A DNA stretch of 64,000 nt from Hymenolepis diminuta (Eukaryota; Platyhelminthes; Cestoda; Cyclophyllidea; Hymenolepididae): positions 476,051 to 540,050 of the forward strand of contig CAADRB010000031.1 of the NCBI GenBank assembly GCA_900708905.1, given 5' to 3'. Below, in pieces: positions 23,040 through 35,943 of this stretch (position 1 is the first letter of the stretch; every line of letters starts with the position of its first letter). The notes under the pieces are model-generated. The model saw only the letters and a list, made by a program, of their open reading frames with translations. It had not been told where the DNA came from and searched no databases. The position numbers and the translations under genes are program-made.

Positions 23040-23537
23040 TTGGACAATCGAGTATTATTATCTTGGTCTACCCGTATACAAATAATTATTTCATTCAATG
23101 TCGTCCATAAATTTGCTACAGCTTGGCCCACCGGCTATCTAAAGTCATTGGTTTCCACGAATTCGTCGCCGTCTTTTACTCATACTAGTCATTATGGTTT
23201 GAATTTCGTTTACTTTGGGAATGAAAAAGATCTAACGAGGAGCTCATTTTACTTCGAAAAATTAAACTGTCATGTTTCAGTCTGCAAATCATCGCATTTG
23301 CTATATTCCACTCACGATCACTTAAGAAGTTTTGATGTCAAGGTCATAGTTTATTCGAAAATAAGAAAATATATTGTTTCTCAGGTTATGTGGTTAAAAA
23401 AATTATTATTCCACAAACATAACTCACGCTTAAAGAACAATGATTATAGTTATGAGAAATCTACCTATCAACTCTGGGAACAAGTCAAGAAGATTAGGCC
23501 ATTTTGTTCCCGTTGGCATCAATTCTTGCTTACGTAG
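23040..23537 (+). CDS. Long open frame of unknown status upstream of a pseudogene
   Basis: A 165-codon frame beginning with TTG; the only internal Met codon is late (MWLKK). By my rough estimate a frame this long is unlikely by chance at this base composition. Yet the translation has no recognisable domain, signal peptide or repeat, and no clear splice or promoter signals frame it. It ends 90 bp before the decayed four-transmembrane copy. It may be an eroded mobile-element or gene fragment, or chance. Confidence 0.15.
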   Translation: MDNRVLLSWSTRIQIIISFNVVHKFATAWPTGYLKSLVSTNSSPSFTHTSHYGLNFVYFGNEKDLTRSSFYFEKLNCHVSVCKSSHLLYSTHDHLRSFDVKVIVYSKIRKYIVSQVMWLKKLLFHKHNSRLKNNDYSYEKSTYQLWEQVKKIRPFCSRWHQFLLT

Positions 23538-23627
23538 AAGAATTTTAACTCTCACTAGAATAACTTGTTGCAAGCAGCATTGACGGTTTTAAATAATGGC
23601 ATATGAATTAGTATTGGGGTGGCAAAT

Positions 23628-23870
23628 ATGGATTTAGACTTCGTCTTCACGACGTGCATTTTGGGACACTTGACACCTATCAATTCTAAGATCGTTCTGA
23701 GATATCAAAATCTGATATTGTTCATTCTAATAATACTCTTTAATATGCTGTTATTAGTAATTCTAACAGGATCCGATTCTGCAATATTGAACGTCTAGAT
23801 ACTGCTTGGGATCTTTGAGATCATTGGCGCTTCTTTTAACTTAGTCCTCAAGAAATACTGGTATGACTAA
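23628..23870 (+). pseudogene. Decayed four-transmembrane copy without its intron
   Basis: Reading from 23628, the frame gives GHLTPI, then LRYQNLILFI, a hydrophobic stretch, an in-frame TAG at 23796, then LLGIFEIIGASF and a stop at 23870. This follows members 1 and 2 from the second membrane segment to the C-terminus (compare MGLLTPI, ASYKINSSLIL and SGILEILASF in member 1). The position where both intact genes carry a 39-41-nt intron is continuous here, with no GT-AG remnant. Either the intron was lost with a small deletion or this is a retro-copy. About eight codons between segments 3 and 4 are missing. Alignment is by eye. Confidence 0.55.
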
Positions 23871-24342
23871 AAATATATTAATACTTTCATTAAATTTATT
23901 TAAAAAACGGATAAATTTATATCTGTTTTTCGTGCTGTTTTGCTCAACGACAGCCTAATTTTGAGTTAAAAGGTCTAATATTAGATAGACTCAAACTTAT
24001 AAATGCGGGAATTTTCTTCAGACCTCATAATCTCCACTGTCACTAAAAGTGATACGCCTGTTTGTTTAGATGATATCATCCATACGGCAATCTTCTCTAA
24101 ACGAATGATTGTCACTAACATTGTGCTAAAGTTTTTATTATGAATAGCCACTGCATTGAAACGAAGATAGGATTTGATGATAAATTCTTTACCGTGGGCT
24201 ATTTAAATTACTGTTTAGTGAAGCTGAAATGCACATGAACTTGCATGAACAAGCTTTCTTTGGTTTTTGCTAATGCTGAATTACAGTGAAAATGATTTTT
24301 TCGTTTTGACCTCAGTTGTAGCAGCTGACCATATATAAAATA

Positions 24343-24426
24343 ATGGCACTTTCCAAATGTGTATGCGTTTTATTGACAGCAATTTTAATTTTTGACAAAA
24401 GTTTAAAATTTTATACTGCTGAATAA
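24343..24426 (+). CDS. Micro-ORF with hydrophobic N-terminus behind a TATA-like run
   Basis: A 27-codon frame (MALSKCVCVLLTAILIFDKS, then LKFYTAE) directly after ATATATAAAATA, with AATAAA overlapping the stop. It resembles a signal peptide and little else. It may be chance or the start of an eroded gene; no donor site is obvious. Confidence 0.12.
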   Translation: MALSKCVCVLLTAILIFDKSLKFYTAE

Positions 24427-26309
24427 ATTTAACATGAGTGATTTCCTAGAAAGTTGAATCGGATCCCCCATGGTAATTTAATGGTTAAAAGAAGCAAAAA
24501 AATGCCATAGTTAATTAAAGCGCCAATTTTTCTCAGTCTCGCTAGATCACCTCCTCATTGTTTAATATCAGTTCTGAGAAAGTGCGACGATGGATTCATC
24601 AGAAATAACCTGAAACCTCTCTCATATTCCTCTTACATAGAATACTTAAGTAAAAAGGTGAATGAAAAGAGATTGCTCATAGTAATCAGTCAACTGACGC
24701 CGAATTTGCACAGTGCGAGTTAGCCAAGGTATCAGACAAAGCAAATCTAATCTAATTGATAAAATTTCTAGCTATTAACAGTTGAATTTTGGCAATACTG
24801 TGATAAGTTCTAATGAGATATCTTAAAAACTCATTTCAATAGTGACTAAGCAAGGCCAACTACACATTTGGTAGCACTCATTTACAACCATTGTGATAGC
24901 GTACTGATATTCAAATAAACCAAAATGTCAGAATACAGATTGTGAAAAAAATACTGAGTTCTTTCAAACGAAGCACATCGGAAACGGAAAAACAAGGTCC
25001 GAGTCAATGGTTTTGTTTGGAAATTTCAAGTTCTGGCCCCGTAAAATTTCCCCGCAGGCCAATGCAAAATAATTACTAACGTTTGCTAGCAGAATTCAGT
25101 CTCTAGTTTTTATTCATATTTCTCCCTCTAATTTAAGACTTTATTATTATGCAGCTTTTTTAGATGAACTTCTTCTGACTATTCCCTCATTAAATTTTTG
25201 ATCACATCTTTAGCAAACAAACACCCACTAGTCCGCATTCCCTCCTTCACTTATAATAGACTCGTTGGCAGACATCAATAAAGGGTGACTTTCTGTCAAT
25301 ATTCTGTGATAAACAACCTTTAACGTAAAATAATAATATTAATAATAGCATTTATTCCTATCCGTATTTAGTCACAATTCCAACATTCACTTCTGGTAAA
25401 ATAGAGCTGTGGTTCTTGAAAAAGGTTTCAATGATCCCAGATTTTTAGTTATCTCCATAACATAATGAATATTGCAGTCAGCAGCAGAAACACCCCATAA
25501 ACGCTCAATATTTTATCTTTCATAATATAATCCAAAAGAAGTCACTCGACAAACATCCACCCACTTAAATTCTCTGATCTCGAGACCGTTAAACACTTTA
25601 CTTGCACAAATGAAATGATTTCTTTTAATTTGCGCAATTTTTGTAAAATTTGTACCATTTGCCTTCCATATGCTCCATAATGAAGGAGTAACATAGAATG
25701 AAAGATGTTGAATCAAGAGTGTAGGGCAAAATGAAGTCGCATTTCTAACGTACTTGACCATTAGGGGAGGGGGGAGGGAGGAGGGTAATTTTTAGAGAAA
25801 ATGAAAACGGAAAGAGAAACAATCATTCATAACCAAGAAGTGTAACCAAAAATAATTTTAGATGAAATCAATTTGATGAAGTTTCAATGTTTGCATGCTA
25901 CTCTGGTTCAGAAATGAGTGGTAACAAAGAGACTTCATGATATTCTTGATCTATTTAGAGTAAGTATTAGAAAATGTTTTTATAATAGGGTTTGGAACAT
26001 ATTAGTTTCTAACTCTTTTAATAGATTCCCTGAAACAAAGATACCAAAAGAGGTATATGTCATTCAAGGACTCAAGTTTAAACAAGAGGGAGATCAAACA
26101 TCAAAATAAAAGCAATCACATAAAAATATTAAAAAATCATGTTTATATTTAATGACTATACTAGAAATATGTCTTAGAGTTTTTCTCTTAAATAGTAGAT
26201 TTTAGTAGGAATAAAACAAATAATCACTCAATGGAAACTTCCATGCCTAATTAGAGAAGCATTTCAAAACACTCATGAAAGGCAACATCATGGAGCCGCT
26301 CTGGTACTA
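24427..26309. other. Gene-free stretch with a G-rich tract
   Basis: No supported gene. The notable element is the G-tract at 25764-25785, listed separately. Confidence 0.3.
25764..25785 (+). other. Potential G-quadruplex tract
   Basis: Four G runs of 4, 6, 3 and 3 with loops of 1, 1 and 4 bases (GGGGAGGGGGGAGGG then AGGAGGG). This matches the canonical quadruplex pattern. It stands alone in DNA of about one third GC and is not next to any supported gene. Confidence 0.6.
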
Positions 26310-26424
26310 ACGCTGGACTAAGCCAGTGCAATTGTTCATTTTGCGTACTAGTTACGTGCGACATTCACTTCACTCACAACCTCCGACTTAGCAGACGAGT
26401 ACTTTAACCACTGAGCGGTAGACT
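26310..26424 (-). repeat. tRNA-derived SINE-like repeat, copy 3 (minus strand)
   Basis: On the minus strand it begins CTACCGCTCAGTGGTTAAAG (A-box-like), continues with the shared core TCGTCTGCTAAGTCGGAGGTT, and reaches the 3' motif ATGAACAATTGCACTGG followed by CTTAGTCCAGC. Copy 4 has the same ATGAAC and CTGGTTAATTCTGG order. The body between B box and 3' motif is diverged. Confidence 0.5.
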
Positions 26425-29400
26425 TTGATGACTTGAAATTCGGCGTAATCATTAAAAGTCCACCATTATGAAGATTGTTTTTTAGCTACGTTTTTTGGAT
26501 GGAATTACATTATTAATTAAAATGGATTTGGTTCAAACTGTGTATATTAACAAGTTTTATTACAAGCTAGAAAAGAAGCAATTGGTAATCGCCTTTTTAT
26601 GCTGTGAAGTGTGTACTTTTGTATAATTATTCCAAGTGTTAAACTGTTCTTCGACTTCAGTAGCAAAACTTTCCTAAATGCGACATCAGTAACTGCAGAT
26701 TACAAGATAAATCCGTAAAAGGAATGTCAAAACGCCCGAAAGGTAACCATAAAATGACAAATTGTATAAAAGCGTAAAAGTTATGCATCTTCTTGCCCAA
26801 GTCGTATGCTGAATACGATCTTTAAATAAATGGATTTATTATTATCCTATCATCAATGAAACCACTCTTCTCTTTTACGCTATCATTTGAAAGCCTTCAA
26901 ATAATCATTGTTATTTCAAAAATGCCTCGAGAATATATTACAAATTTATCCCATTATTATTATTATCATTGGACCAGATATCTCAAGTCAAAGACAAAAA
27001 AATCAGGAGCGATCTTAGCATCTCCAGACCACCCACTTTAGTGCACGAAAAGGTAAAAGTTTTGCGTCTTTGATACTTTCAATAACAAATCAACTCATTA
27101 CTTTTTTCTCGCAAGCATAAAATTTTTTAATTACACTGCAAATTCAATGATCTAATCGGTGGAAGTGGACATCTAAATTAAGTCGCTACGGAGCATAATT
27201 TGTTCAGCTAGCAGGCAGTAATAAACTGGAAAAAATTCAAATGGATGTGACACATTTTTCCTGAAAATCAACAATTAATTTAATCTTCACCCGGCTGACT
27301 TGAAAGCTACATTTCAAACAAGAGTCATCATAAATTTTAGCAAATATAACATATAAAGACAAAGAGTATTTCATCGTAACTGAAGCTACATAAATATATA
27401 TTGCAAGGTTGAAATCTCGCTATTTACTTTCCCTCCTACCGGAAAATTATATCGTGAAAGCTAATTCAAATAAATAATAAGTCTGTTACAACTTGATATT
27501 CAGTTGGACTAAAGTCTTGCATGCTCAGAATCCGAAATATTTTCCCTAAGTTTTGTTAGGGAAAAGGTTTCGTTTCTCCATTATTAATTGCAATACAATT
27601 TGTCCTCTAAATTGATTTTCAATATTATTTTATTCTGGTAAAATAAAAGCACAAAATTTATAATGGTAATTGTATGGTACTCAAAATAATAAAATAGTGA
27701 CATCTTATTTGAGTATTTAAAAGGGGAAATTTGGAAATAATAAGTAATTTATACAAATGTTTTAGAAAAATACATTTTTTTCTTATTTAAGTCATGATTG
27801 AATCTTCTGATAATATTTTCTTTCGTTTCTTCGCGTTGTGAACGTAACCCTTTTAGTAAAATGTAATAAGACCAGTAAAAATGTTATAAGAATCTCTCTA
27901 TTTATCAAATCAATTATTTTCAAATCTCTTATTGAGAATATAAAAAATTTACGTAATTTAATTTAAAAATAGAATTATTTTCCAGTTCATAACTTTAGGA
28001 CTTTGAAAGTATTTAAAATTATGCAATATTTTTGAAGCATTCAAAATGTATGTGAAGTCCACGAAAAATTAACGCTGAGTCGACTCATCACTAATTAGAT
28101 GGTTAATACGGATTTATCAAGGCCAATGAAAGAGCAAAAAATATACTAAAATACCCTGCTAAAATTTTTATTTTCGATTTTTTAAATATTTTTCATTATT
28201 TTAGCTTCAATCACGGTTGACTATTATTGTAACGATTATTTCTATAGGCCAAATATACTGAACGGAAATAGAAATTGGCCACAAATAAAACAGATTGCTT
28301 AATATAAATATATATATTCTAAGGTTAAATGTACAAAATTTCTCCATGGTTTATCATTTATAAGCGGATCTGGAGTGGATTTAGGAGAGGGAATCGAGTA
28401 GTAGCAGAGGATAGGGTCGGAACATTAAAAAGAGGCGCGCTTTATTTGAATTTTGAAACCATGTCGTCATCTAATTTATGAACATAGTTCATTGATCCTT
28501 GCTCCGCTATTCCAAATTTACATTTGTCCCCTTTTTTAAGTGAGGTCCTTTTGGTGTCGTCCGGATTCTATTAAACTGTTTTGTTTGTCGTCGATTTTAA
28601 TCAGGAAACCAGAAACTTATTTATTAGAAAACTGAGAAACTTCGGAAATTTAATAAAAAATCTCACGGTTAGCCTCATTTGCATTGAAGATGTCAATCTA
28701 TAGTTCCTTCTTAAATGATATTAAGTTTTACTGGTCTTCGGATGATTGAAAAAGTTCTAAAAATTTGAAAATAGAAATATTTTCTGCCTCATGAGCGTTG
28801 AATATGCATGAAATAAGAGCAAAAATTGTTTACAAAAATCGGTAAGAGCATATTTTTTACAGAAAGATTACTCCTTTAATCTGTCTTACTTTGCAGTTAT
28901 TTTATCATACATTCTACTTTCAAGCGAAACCCAGAAACGTTTTCTAGTTTGAGGATTATGACTGAGTACAAACTTATACACTGAGAGAGAAACAAATAAT
29001 CTTTACGTTATAAATAAAAGTTGAAAATTTATTATAAAACGATCCGTAATTCTCCTTCATATTTAAACTTTACAGATTGCTAAGACAACCTGGGTTATAA
29101 TTACATTGTGTCATGAACTTAAGTGATTTTACATCAGTGAAACGCTCCCGGTTCATTAAAGTTATAATTCATGCAGAAATATTAATAATATCGTTAAAAG
29201 TACAAAATCTCATCGAGAAATTAACTATTTACAATCAGTTTTATCTTTAAGTTATTCAAATTTGTCACCTATAAGCCAGATAACAATAAAAATTCAGTTT
29301 TTATTTAAGTGACACAGTTCATTACTGAAGGCAGAGTAAGTAAATACACAAAAACTCAGTAAGAGTTGCTGAATACATTACTTGAAGCCTTGCGTAAATA

Positions 29401-32400
29401 ACTTAACATTACAATGGATTTATGAAAAATTCCGGATAATGCGACTTTTTGAAAGATCTAAACAATTATGTATTTCTGAACTTTATCATGGAATACATTT
29501 GACCTTGATCACTACGTCAAAACGTAGTTCATTCCAATAAATATCTGAAAGAATCTTTCTTAAAATAATTTTTTGTAGATCTTGGTAGTCCTTTTTAATC
29601 ATTTTTCAACTGCAATCGTTAACTTTCTTTATCCCTCTTCCTTCCAAATGAGATTTACTTCAATTAAGACATCCAAATCACAGAATATTTTATTTCAATT
29701 TTTTGAAATATTCACACCTTTTTAACTAATTGCGATTACAAATTTGTGCATATTTTAAATTTCTCATAAATTTAATTTGCATGCAGAAAGTAGTAAGGCA
29801 TAAAGGAGGAAGGTTAACATTGACTGCCACTTTATGTCATCTCTAAGTCAGGTTTTTCGACAGCAAATAGCAAGATCTTTCCTTGACAGGCCGAATGATA
29901 GACTGAATGCAAATGTTTTGTAGTATATTTGAGTAACTTTTCTAAAATTAAATTCGAAATGAATGTGCCTCATTTACCTTCCATTATTATTAAATTCTTC
30001 TATTTTGACATGAAAAACTAGAGTGAAATAAACAAATAAATAAAAAAGAGACTGTTTTTTAAGAAGAAAATGGGCAAAATTATCTAATTATCCAATTTAT
30101 TTGATCAGACTGAGATTGTCTGCCAAAGTTTAAATTTTGTAAGTGAGAAATTCAGCTTTCAGCATTACAATTATTTTGTAATTCCTGTTGCCATTGGTTC
30201 CTATCGTGAGATGTTTCAACAATGCCCAGTATAGTTTTTAAGGCAACTTGATAAAAATTGTACTGAATTTCAGTATTAATGAACAATGATTAGCATTGGT
30301 TTGTATTTTGTGCATTTGAACTACTTCTTTATTGATCCATCCTTATCTTCCTACCCCATCTATTGGTAATCAAATTCCCTACTGCACAAATAATTTTGAA
30401 CCTTTTCTAAGATTTAAATACTGTAGGTCTACTAGGTTGCATATGTATATAAATAGGCATAGAATTTATTGGTAATTCTGTTTCTAATTTTATAATACAG
30501 AAATAACATGTAACTTTTTATTCATATTATCTACGCATTTTCAAAATTCTACTACATAATTGCGTTCGACTGACGAAAGTCGTATTGAGGATAGGGAAAA
30601 CTATTCCTTTCCTCTGGTCCTTTAACTTACAAAGTTATTGTTAATGTTCATTTTATTATGAAATGAGAATTAAAAATGTAAATCGTTTGTATTGATAATT
30701 TCTGCACACAGATCTTTATAATCCTTCATTCCATTTCTTTTTCACCTCCAAAATGCTCATTGGTGAAGTTCAAACACGAAACCTAATCTGTTTTATCTTA
30801 CGCGTTTCATCACTCACTTCCCTTACAAACCAGTTGTTTGGTTGTTTCCAAACCGTTTTGTCATAGGAGAATAGGATTCCACCTTAGTCACAGGACTTTT
30901 TGTTAGACTTGTGGACTTCTACGCATTTGGAAGGCTTAGAGCACAATACTAATATCAATTCAATCTTTAGAATCGAAATATAAGCAAATTAAAGCAGAAA
31001 ATCTCTATTCAATTATAATTTATAATGTATTTTCATTAATTATTGTTAATATATTAATTTAAAAAATAAGTTTCCGAATCTCTTCTCCAAAATATAAATA
31101 AATTATCTATTTAGGGAAATCAAATAATGCCAATTTGTGCTTAAATCAGGGAACACCTGGAAAAAATGTTCAGGAAAAATGCAATTTATGCGTTTTTTTC
31201 TTATTTTTCTCATTACTAATGTTACCAACAGCAAATCAATTTTTCACTGTGGAAGAGAAACTCTAATTAGTAAACAGTAAGTACCATGACTGATTAAGGA
31301 GAGGGGAAGGACAATATGTTGAGGTAAAATCATTTGATTTTAGAAATGGAATTATAAATATTTATTAAATGGTTAGTTTACTATCCAAAATTCAAATCAC
31401 ATGATTCATCACCTGGATTACTGAACGAAGTTCTTTACACGATATTTAGTCCTTATTGACCAGTAGATTTATTATGACAATCGGGCCTTCTATCTCCCGA
31501 AGATTGGAAATAGAGAGTGAGTTTACGTGGTATTAAACAGCTTATACGGTCTTAGCATAATTCAGTTAACCTTAACTGGTACCACCTCGAAACACATAAA
31601 GATGTCATCTATAGGTTTCAATTTCGATCACAGAATCAGCTTGATCCAATCGGCTTGCCTAAAATCTAAAACTACATATACTCTCTCTTGGTTCATTCAA
31701 AATCTAACTCCACACACGTGCCCTGTCGATTTCACACTAATTACTTTCTGACTCTCCCTCTGTCTCTGTTAATCGCTGTTCTTTAAAAAAATTTTGAACA
31801 GACACATCTCCTACCTCTCCCATTATTCCGCCCATTTTAATGGACAACAAGGATAGATAATTCATTAATCCCCAAAATAACCATCACTTTGTTTCCTGAT
31901 ATACCATATTTGTCACAAAATCTCGAAAAATTTATGTCTTCTATGCAAAGTCTTCGGAAGCATTCTACTTTTCATGGACAATCATAATCTCACAGCTATG
32001 AATTTACTAAAATATATATATATATATAATTATTTCAGTAGGCGAGATGCAAATAATGTCTAAGTACAATCTATCCGGCATTCACGCTCGTTCTTCACCA
32101 GAAAATAATTCTTGAACCATTAAGAAAATTTGATTAAGCATAAATGGGATAGATTTGATTTTAAAAATTATTTATCACCTAGAGTTCGACTAAATAAAGG
32201 TCAAAATTCTTTAATCTTAAAACCGTTCAGACTATAGTGTTGAATTAAATTTGCTTTTTGACTTAAAAGAGGATATTTAATTTTATATTGAAAGTCGCTC
32301 CCTTTCATGAAACGCACTACCCCAAGACCCAGTTTCGTTGATTTGAGACTGAATGCAATATGTATATCAACCGGTGTCAGAATAAAGTTATCAAAAGTTA

Positions 32401-32600
32401 GCGGTATATATCATGAATAGAGGGCAAGCATGAATTATAATCAAGGCTCACAAACAGTGAGTTTTCTGTTTATTCCGTCAGTTCAGTATTCCATTATTAT
32501 TATAACAAATATATTTTCTTATAGGTAATGTAAGTAATTTGATGTGATTCACCTTGCAATTAGCTGTATTGCAATTCAATGCACACTATTAGATGATCCG
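26425..32600. other. Large gene-free AT-rich stretch
   Basis: About 6 kb with no supported gene. It contains (AT)n at 32012-32029 and a purine-rich then TTTATTTGAATTTTGAAA segment near 28370-28455. Similar purine-rich and TTTGAATTC combinations occur near 16290, 40150-40240 and 59920, perhaps an old repeat. Open frames are chance length. Confidence 0.3.
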
Positions 32601-32606
32601 GACCTA

Positions 32607-32866
32607 ATGACAAGATGGATATAGTGATGTTTAGTTATGAATGATTGTCTTGAATCTCTACTCCTTGCATTAGCTTTGCTAGCTATATAACAACAGATTG
32701 TCGTATACCTCTTGTGATAAGTTTAAATCCTTGAACTAACAAAACCACTTAGTAGTTTGTCTCTGTCGCATATCCATTGTCAAATATGACCCTAGTTGGT
32801 GGAGTTCTTGAAGTTGCTCATACAGACACACCTACATTGTTCTTTGACTTCTTCGTCTATTTTTGA
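32607..32866 (+). pseudogene. Decayed four-transmembrane copy retaining an intron position
   Basis: From 32616 the frame gives WI, two stops, C and then a Leu-rich stretch, where member 1 has WIQVCYAIGGLMGLLT. After a one-base slip comes TTTGCTAGCTATATAACAAC, matching TTGGCTAGCTACAAAATAAAC of member 1. A 42-nt intron relic (32714-32755, weak donor GTGATA, acceptor TAG) sits exactly where the family intron lies. Exon 3 restarts as FVSVAYPLSNMTLVGGVLEV (compare FSLVSIPCGIMDIVAGALVI in member 1). The fourth membrane segment is lost behind a stop at 32864. The intron makes this a genomic duplicate and not a retro-copy. Confidence 0.6.
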
Positions 32867-34768
32867 AATTAACGACATTCCAGTAGTCCAAGTCTTTTTG
32901 AAAATCTTGAATAATGAATTAACTTTTGTTATAATTTCCCTTGTAAAGATACAATGCAAAATAAAACAGTGATAGTAATATGTTGGAAAACCTTATTGAT
33001 TTCAGCTTGCTTATATTTATTTATTTTTTTTATTATATATATATATAGGTTATTGAGAAGTATAGTAATGATATCACGTTATTAAGACTTAAAATTTTTA
33101 GACGTTAACTTATTTTCCAACAAGAATTTAGCACATTGAAACAGGGAAGGTGAAACACGTTCACTTATAAAAAGCGGGCAACTTAAAAGATTTGAAATTC
33201 AAGTGAAACTACATCGGCTTTATAGCTAGTAAACATGTTCATTTTCTGTTAACTAATCACCAAAAAAAACAATTATTATGATTATTTATGAAGCCTGTAG
33301 CATTGTTTTGCTTCTGACATGACGTGTGTTTTAATAATTTTAAGGCCCTCCTCAATGTCATTAATTGAAATGCGGCAACGAGAGCCTCGAAATTCCCATA
33401 TTTCTTTGAATTCATTTTTTTGTTGAGCATAACTACCAACTATTAAATTTCTTCACTTAATATTCATCATCCTCTCAAAGTTATTTATGGATTTGCACTT
33501 TCTTCATAAATAATTCATTTGTGTGACTTTACTCTAGATAAGCTTCTAAGTCGCCTTTATTTTTCCTCAGGGTCTGATTGTTCATTTTCTTAGTCGGAGT
33601 TGAGCACACCATAAACTTTGCACGCACTGAATTATGCTAAATTAAAAATTAATGGAGTTCAAATAAGCTAATCGACGAGGAGTACTCATTATAATACCAT
33701 AACGCATGAATGTACAATACTATCTATGACTAGTAAGTAGTTTTTTGTTGAACGTTTGTTGATAATGTCAAAGGTGGCTTTTTCAATAAAATGGATGCTT
33801 AATCATCATATATGACCTCAGACGCGGAACAGTTGTGATTGGTATTGAGATGGACGATGTATTCATCTAGTTTATACTGAACTGCGTGTTTGGTCATTCG
33901 ATATGCGTGCGTCTGGAGTAAGTTATGATACTGCAAACCCTAGTTAGTCCTTTACTACGTTCAGATATTTGAGGCGTGGATATTTTAAAATCCTGGTCAG
34001 GCCTTACTCTCGGACGTCTGAATTTGTTCTCCAGTAATGTGAAGTTGATGTTGAAATAAAATTTCGGGATCCCTGAAATCGTCAGTGCATCTGTTTTAAC
34101 CTCCATAAGGACGATACTTTTTCCAATTATATCCTTTACCCTTCTTTAAACGTATGTCATCTTCCAAGACCTGCATACTCTCAATTTTCGCATAGAGTCA
34201 TTAAAGAAATAATTACACCATCGTCCATTTTACTTCAAATCCACTTCTAGTGTACTTCAAATTTTCCCAATACATGATCCCTAAAACTTCTCTTCCTCTT
34301 TTTCATTCTCTGAATAGGGAATACTGTGGCAAATCGGAACTAATCTATTTGAATTCTAACGTTCTTAGTTTAATAATACGATTATAAAACTAACGTTGTG
34401 AGTAAGTGAATGCACATAGTCATCTCCCATATTTCATTTATCCCCTTTCGCCGTAAAAATATAATTTAGATACTCTAATCAACACATATTTAAATATTTA
34501 TTTATTATATGATTTATCTTAATTTAGCTCTGGTTTGAGAATGCATTTCATTCTATAAATAACCGTAAATAGAAATTCGTGCGCATTCTGGACATCACAA
34601 TAGCGTTTTATCGTAGAGTAAACTAAGGATAGAAATAGTTTTAAATTTAAACTTGTCTGTCATCTCAGAAAGCAGTTTTGAATTATATTTATTCTCTAAA
34701 GTTGAAAGGTAAGGATGAAAAGATGACATTTAATAATGAAATATTAATATACAATGCACTGTTACACA

Positions 34769-34891
34769 TCAGTCATGACTTACACCGGCTTCTATGTAGG
34801 CTTTCGTAATCACGGCTGCTGTATGAGATCAATGCCACTTTCTGGACTTTTAGAATTCTTCTTAATATATAATTTGATAAAGACCGCCTTA
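34769..34891 (+). pseudogene. Probable third decayed four-transmembrane copy (exon 3 only)
   Basis: Inside an 85-codon frame, residues read SVMTYTGFYVGF and, 12 residues later, SGLLEFFLIYNLIKTAL. Member 2 has GVMDFVVGIYSF and AGLLEILTSCFTTVAI in the same order and at similar distance in its last exon. I find no acceptor upstream and no earlier exons. It lies 1 kb before member 2. The similarity is short and could be partly due to hydrophobic composition. Confidence 0.35.
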
Positions 34892-35943
34892 GTGAGTGAA
34901 ATTATTTTTCTGGAGTACGTTGCGATCATTAAATTGAAACTTGAGAATGTTTGCGTAAAAGATGGCAAAAATAATAAAATTGGAATTTATATGATTTCAT
35001 TGACCTTTTGAAAGTATAAATGTTAGAATTAAGTCATCCTACAGGTGATAAAGACGTCCCTGCTCTTTTTAAGTGCGTTTTCTATTTTCTTTTTGCATTA
35101 TAAAGTGAATTTTACAAAACAGAACGGATATTCTGTGAACTTGATCTTCTTTTATGGGTCTTTAGGATTGCCAGAGTAGAATCTTAGTTCAATCCCTAGA
35201 CTTTAATGTCCATTCCCTTAATCTTCCACTGTAGAGAGTAATTTAGATTTTGGAATCATGTAAACATAGGAATCAGTAAAATGGTTTAAATATGAAATAA
35301 GACCAAAGGAGTAGGAGGTTTTAAACACAGGAATAGAAAAGTTACAAATGAATCTTTGTAAAATAAGGCTCTGAATTCATGAATTTAACCATCTTTATTA
35401 TGGACAAATGATTACTTCTAAGAAATTGTATGACTGAACATTTCGAAGGTTGATAAATATAACACTTCTTTTACACCATTGGTATTTAAAATTTTATAAT
35501 TTTGCATCTTATGGAAGTATTTCAATTAAAAATATATAACTTATTAGTTTTTCTATCAATAGTCAAATAAAATAATAAAACGGAGTCTATCTGCATATTT
35601 TATGAAAGCTGTCAGATCTACTTGACTACAGAATGTTAATTATATGTTACGCAATTCATATAATTAAAACAAAAGCTAGCAATAACAGTAATTTTGAAAT
35701 TAAAACAAAACAATACCTATCTTGAATAATGTAACAGATGAGATTTGAAAAATCTTGTTTCAAGTTAAACATTAAAATACTTTATCAACAATTTAGCATG
35801 GGGTAAAAATTAATAGGTCATTGGTTCGCTCCATATATCTCCGGTAACGTTATTGGCACAGTATGAAAATTTACCCTTATATGGGTATTAGGTATTGTCT
35901 GTCTCATCAGATCTCACTCTAATCCAGCAGAACATATAATACA

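Noticed and set aside
25918..26109. Frame with an internal GTAAGT...TAG that mimics a family intron
   Set aside because: The intron would be only 29 nt and the flanking residues do not align with the four-transmembrane family.
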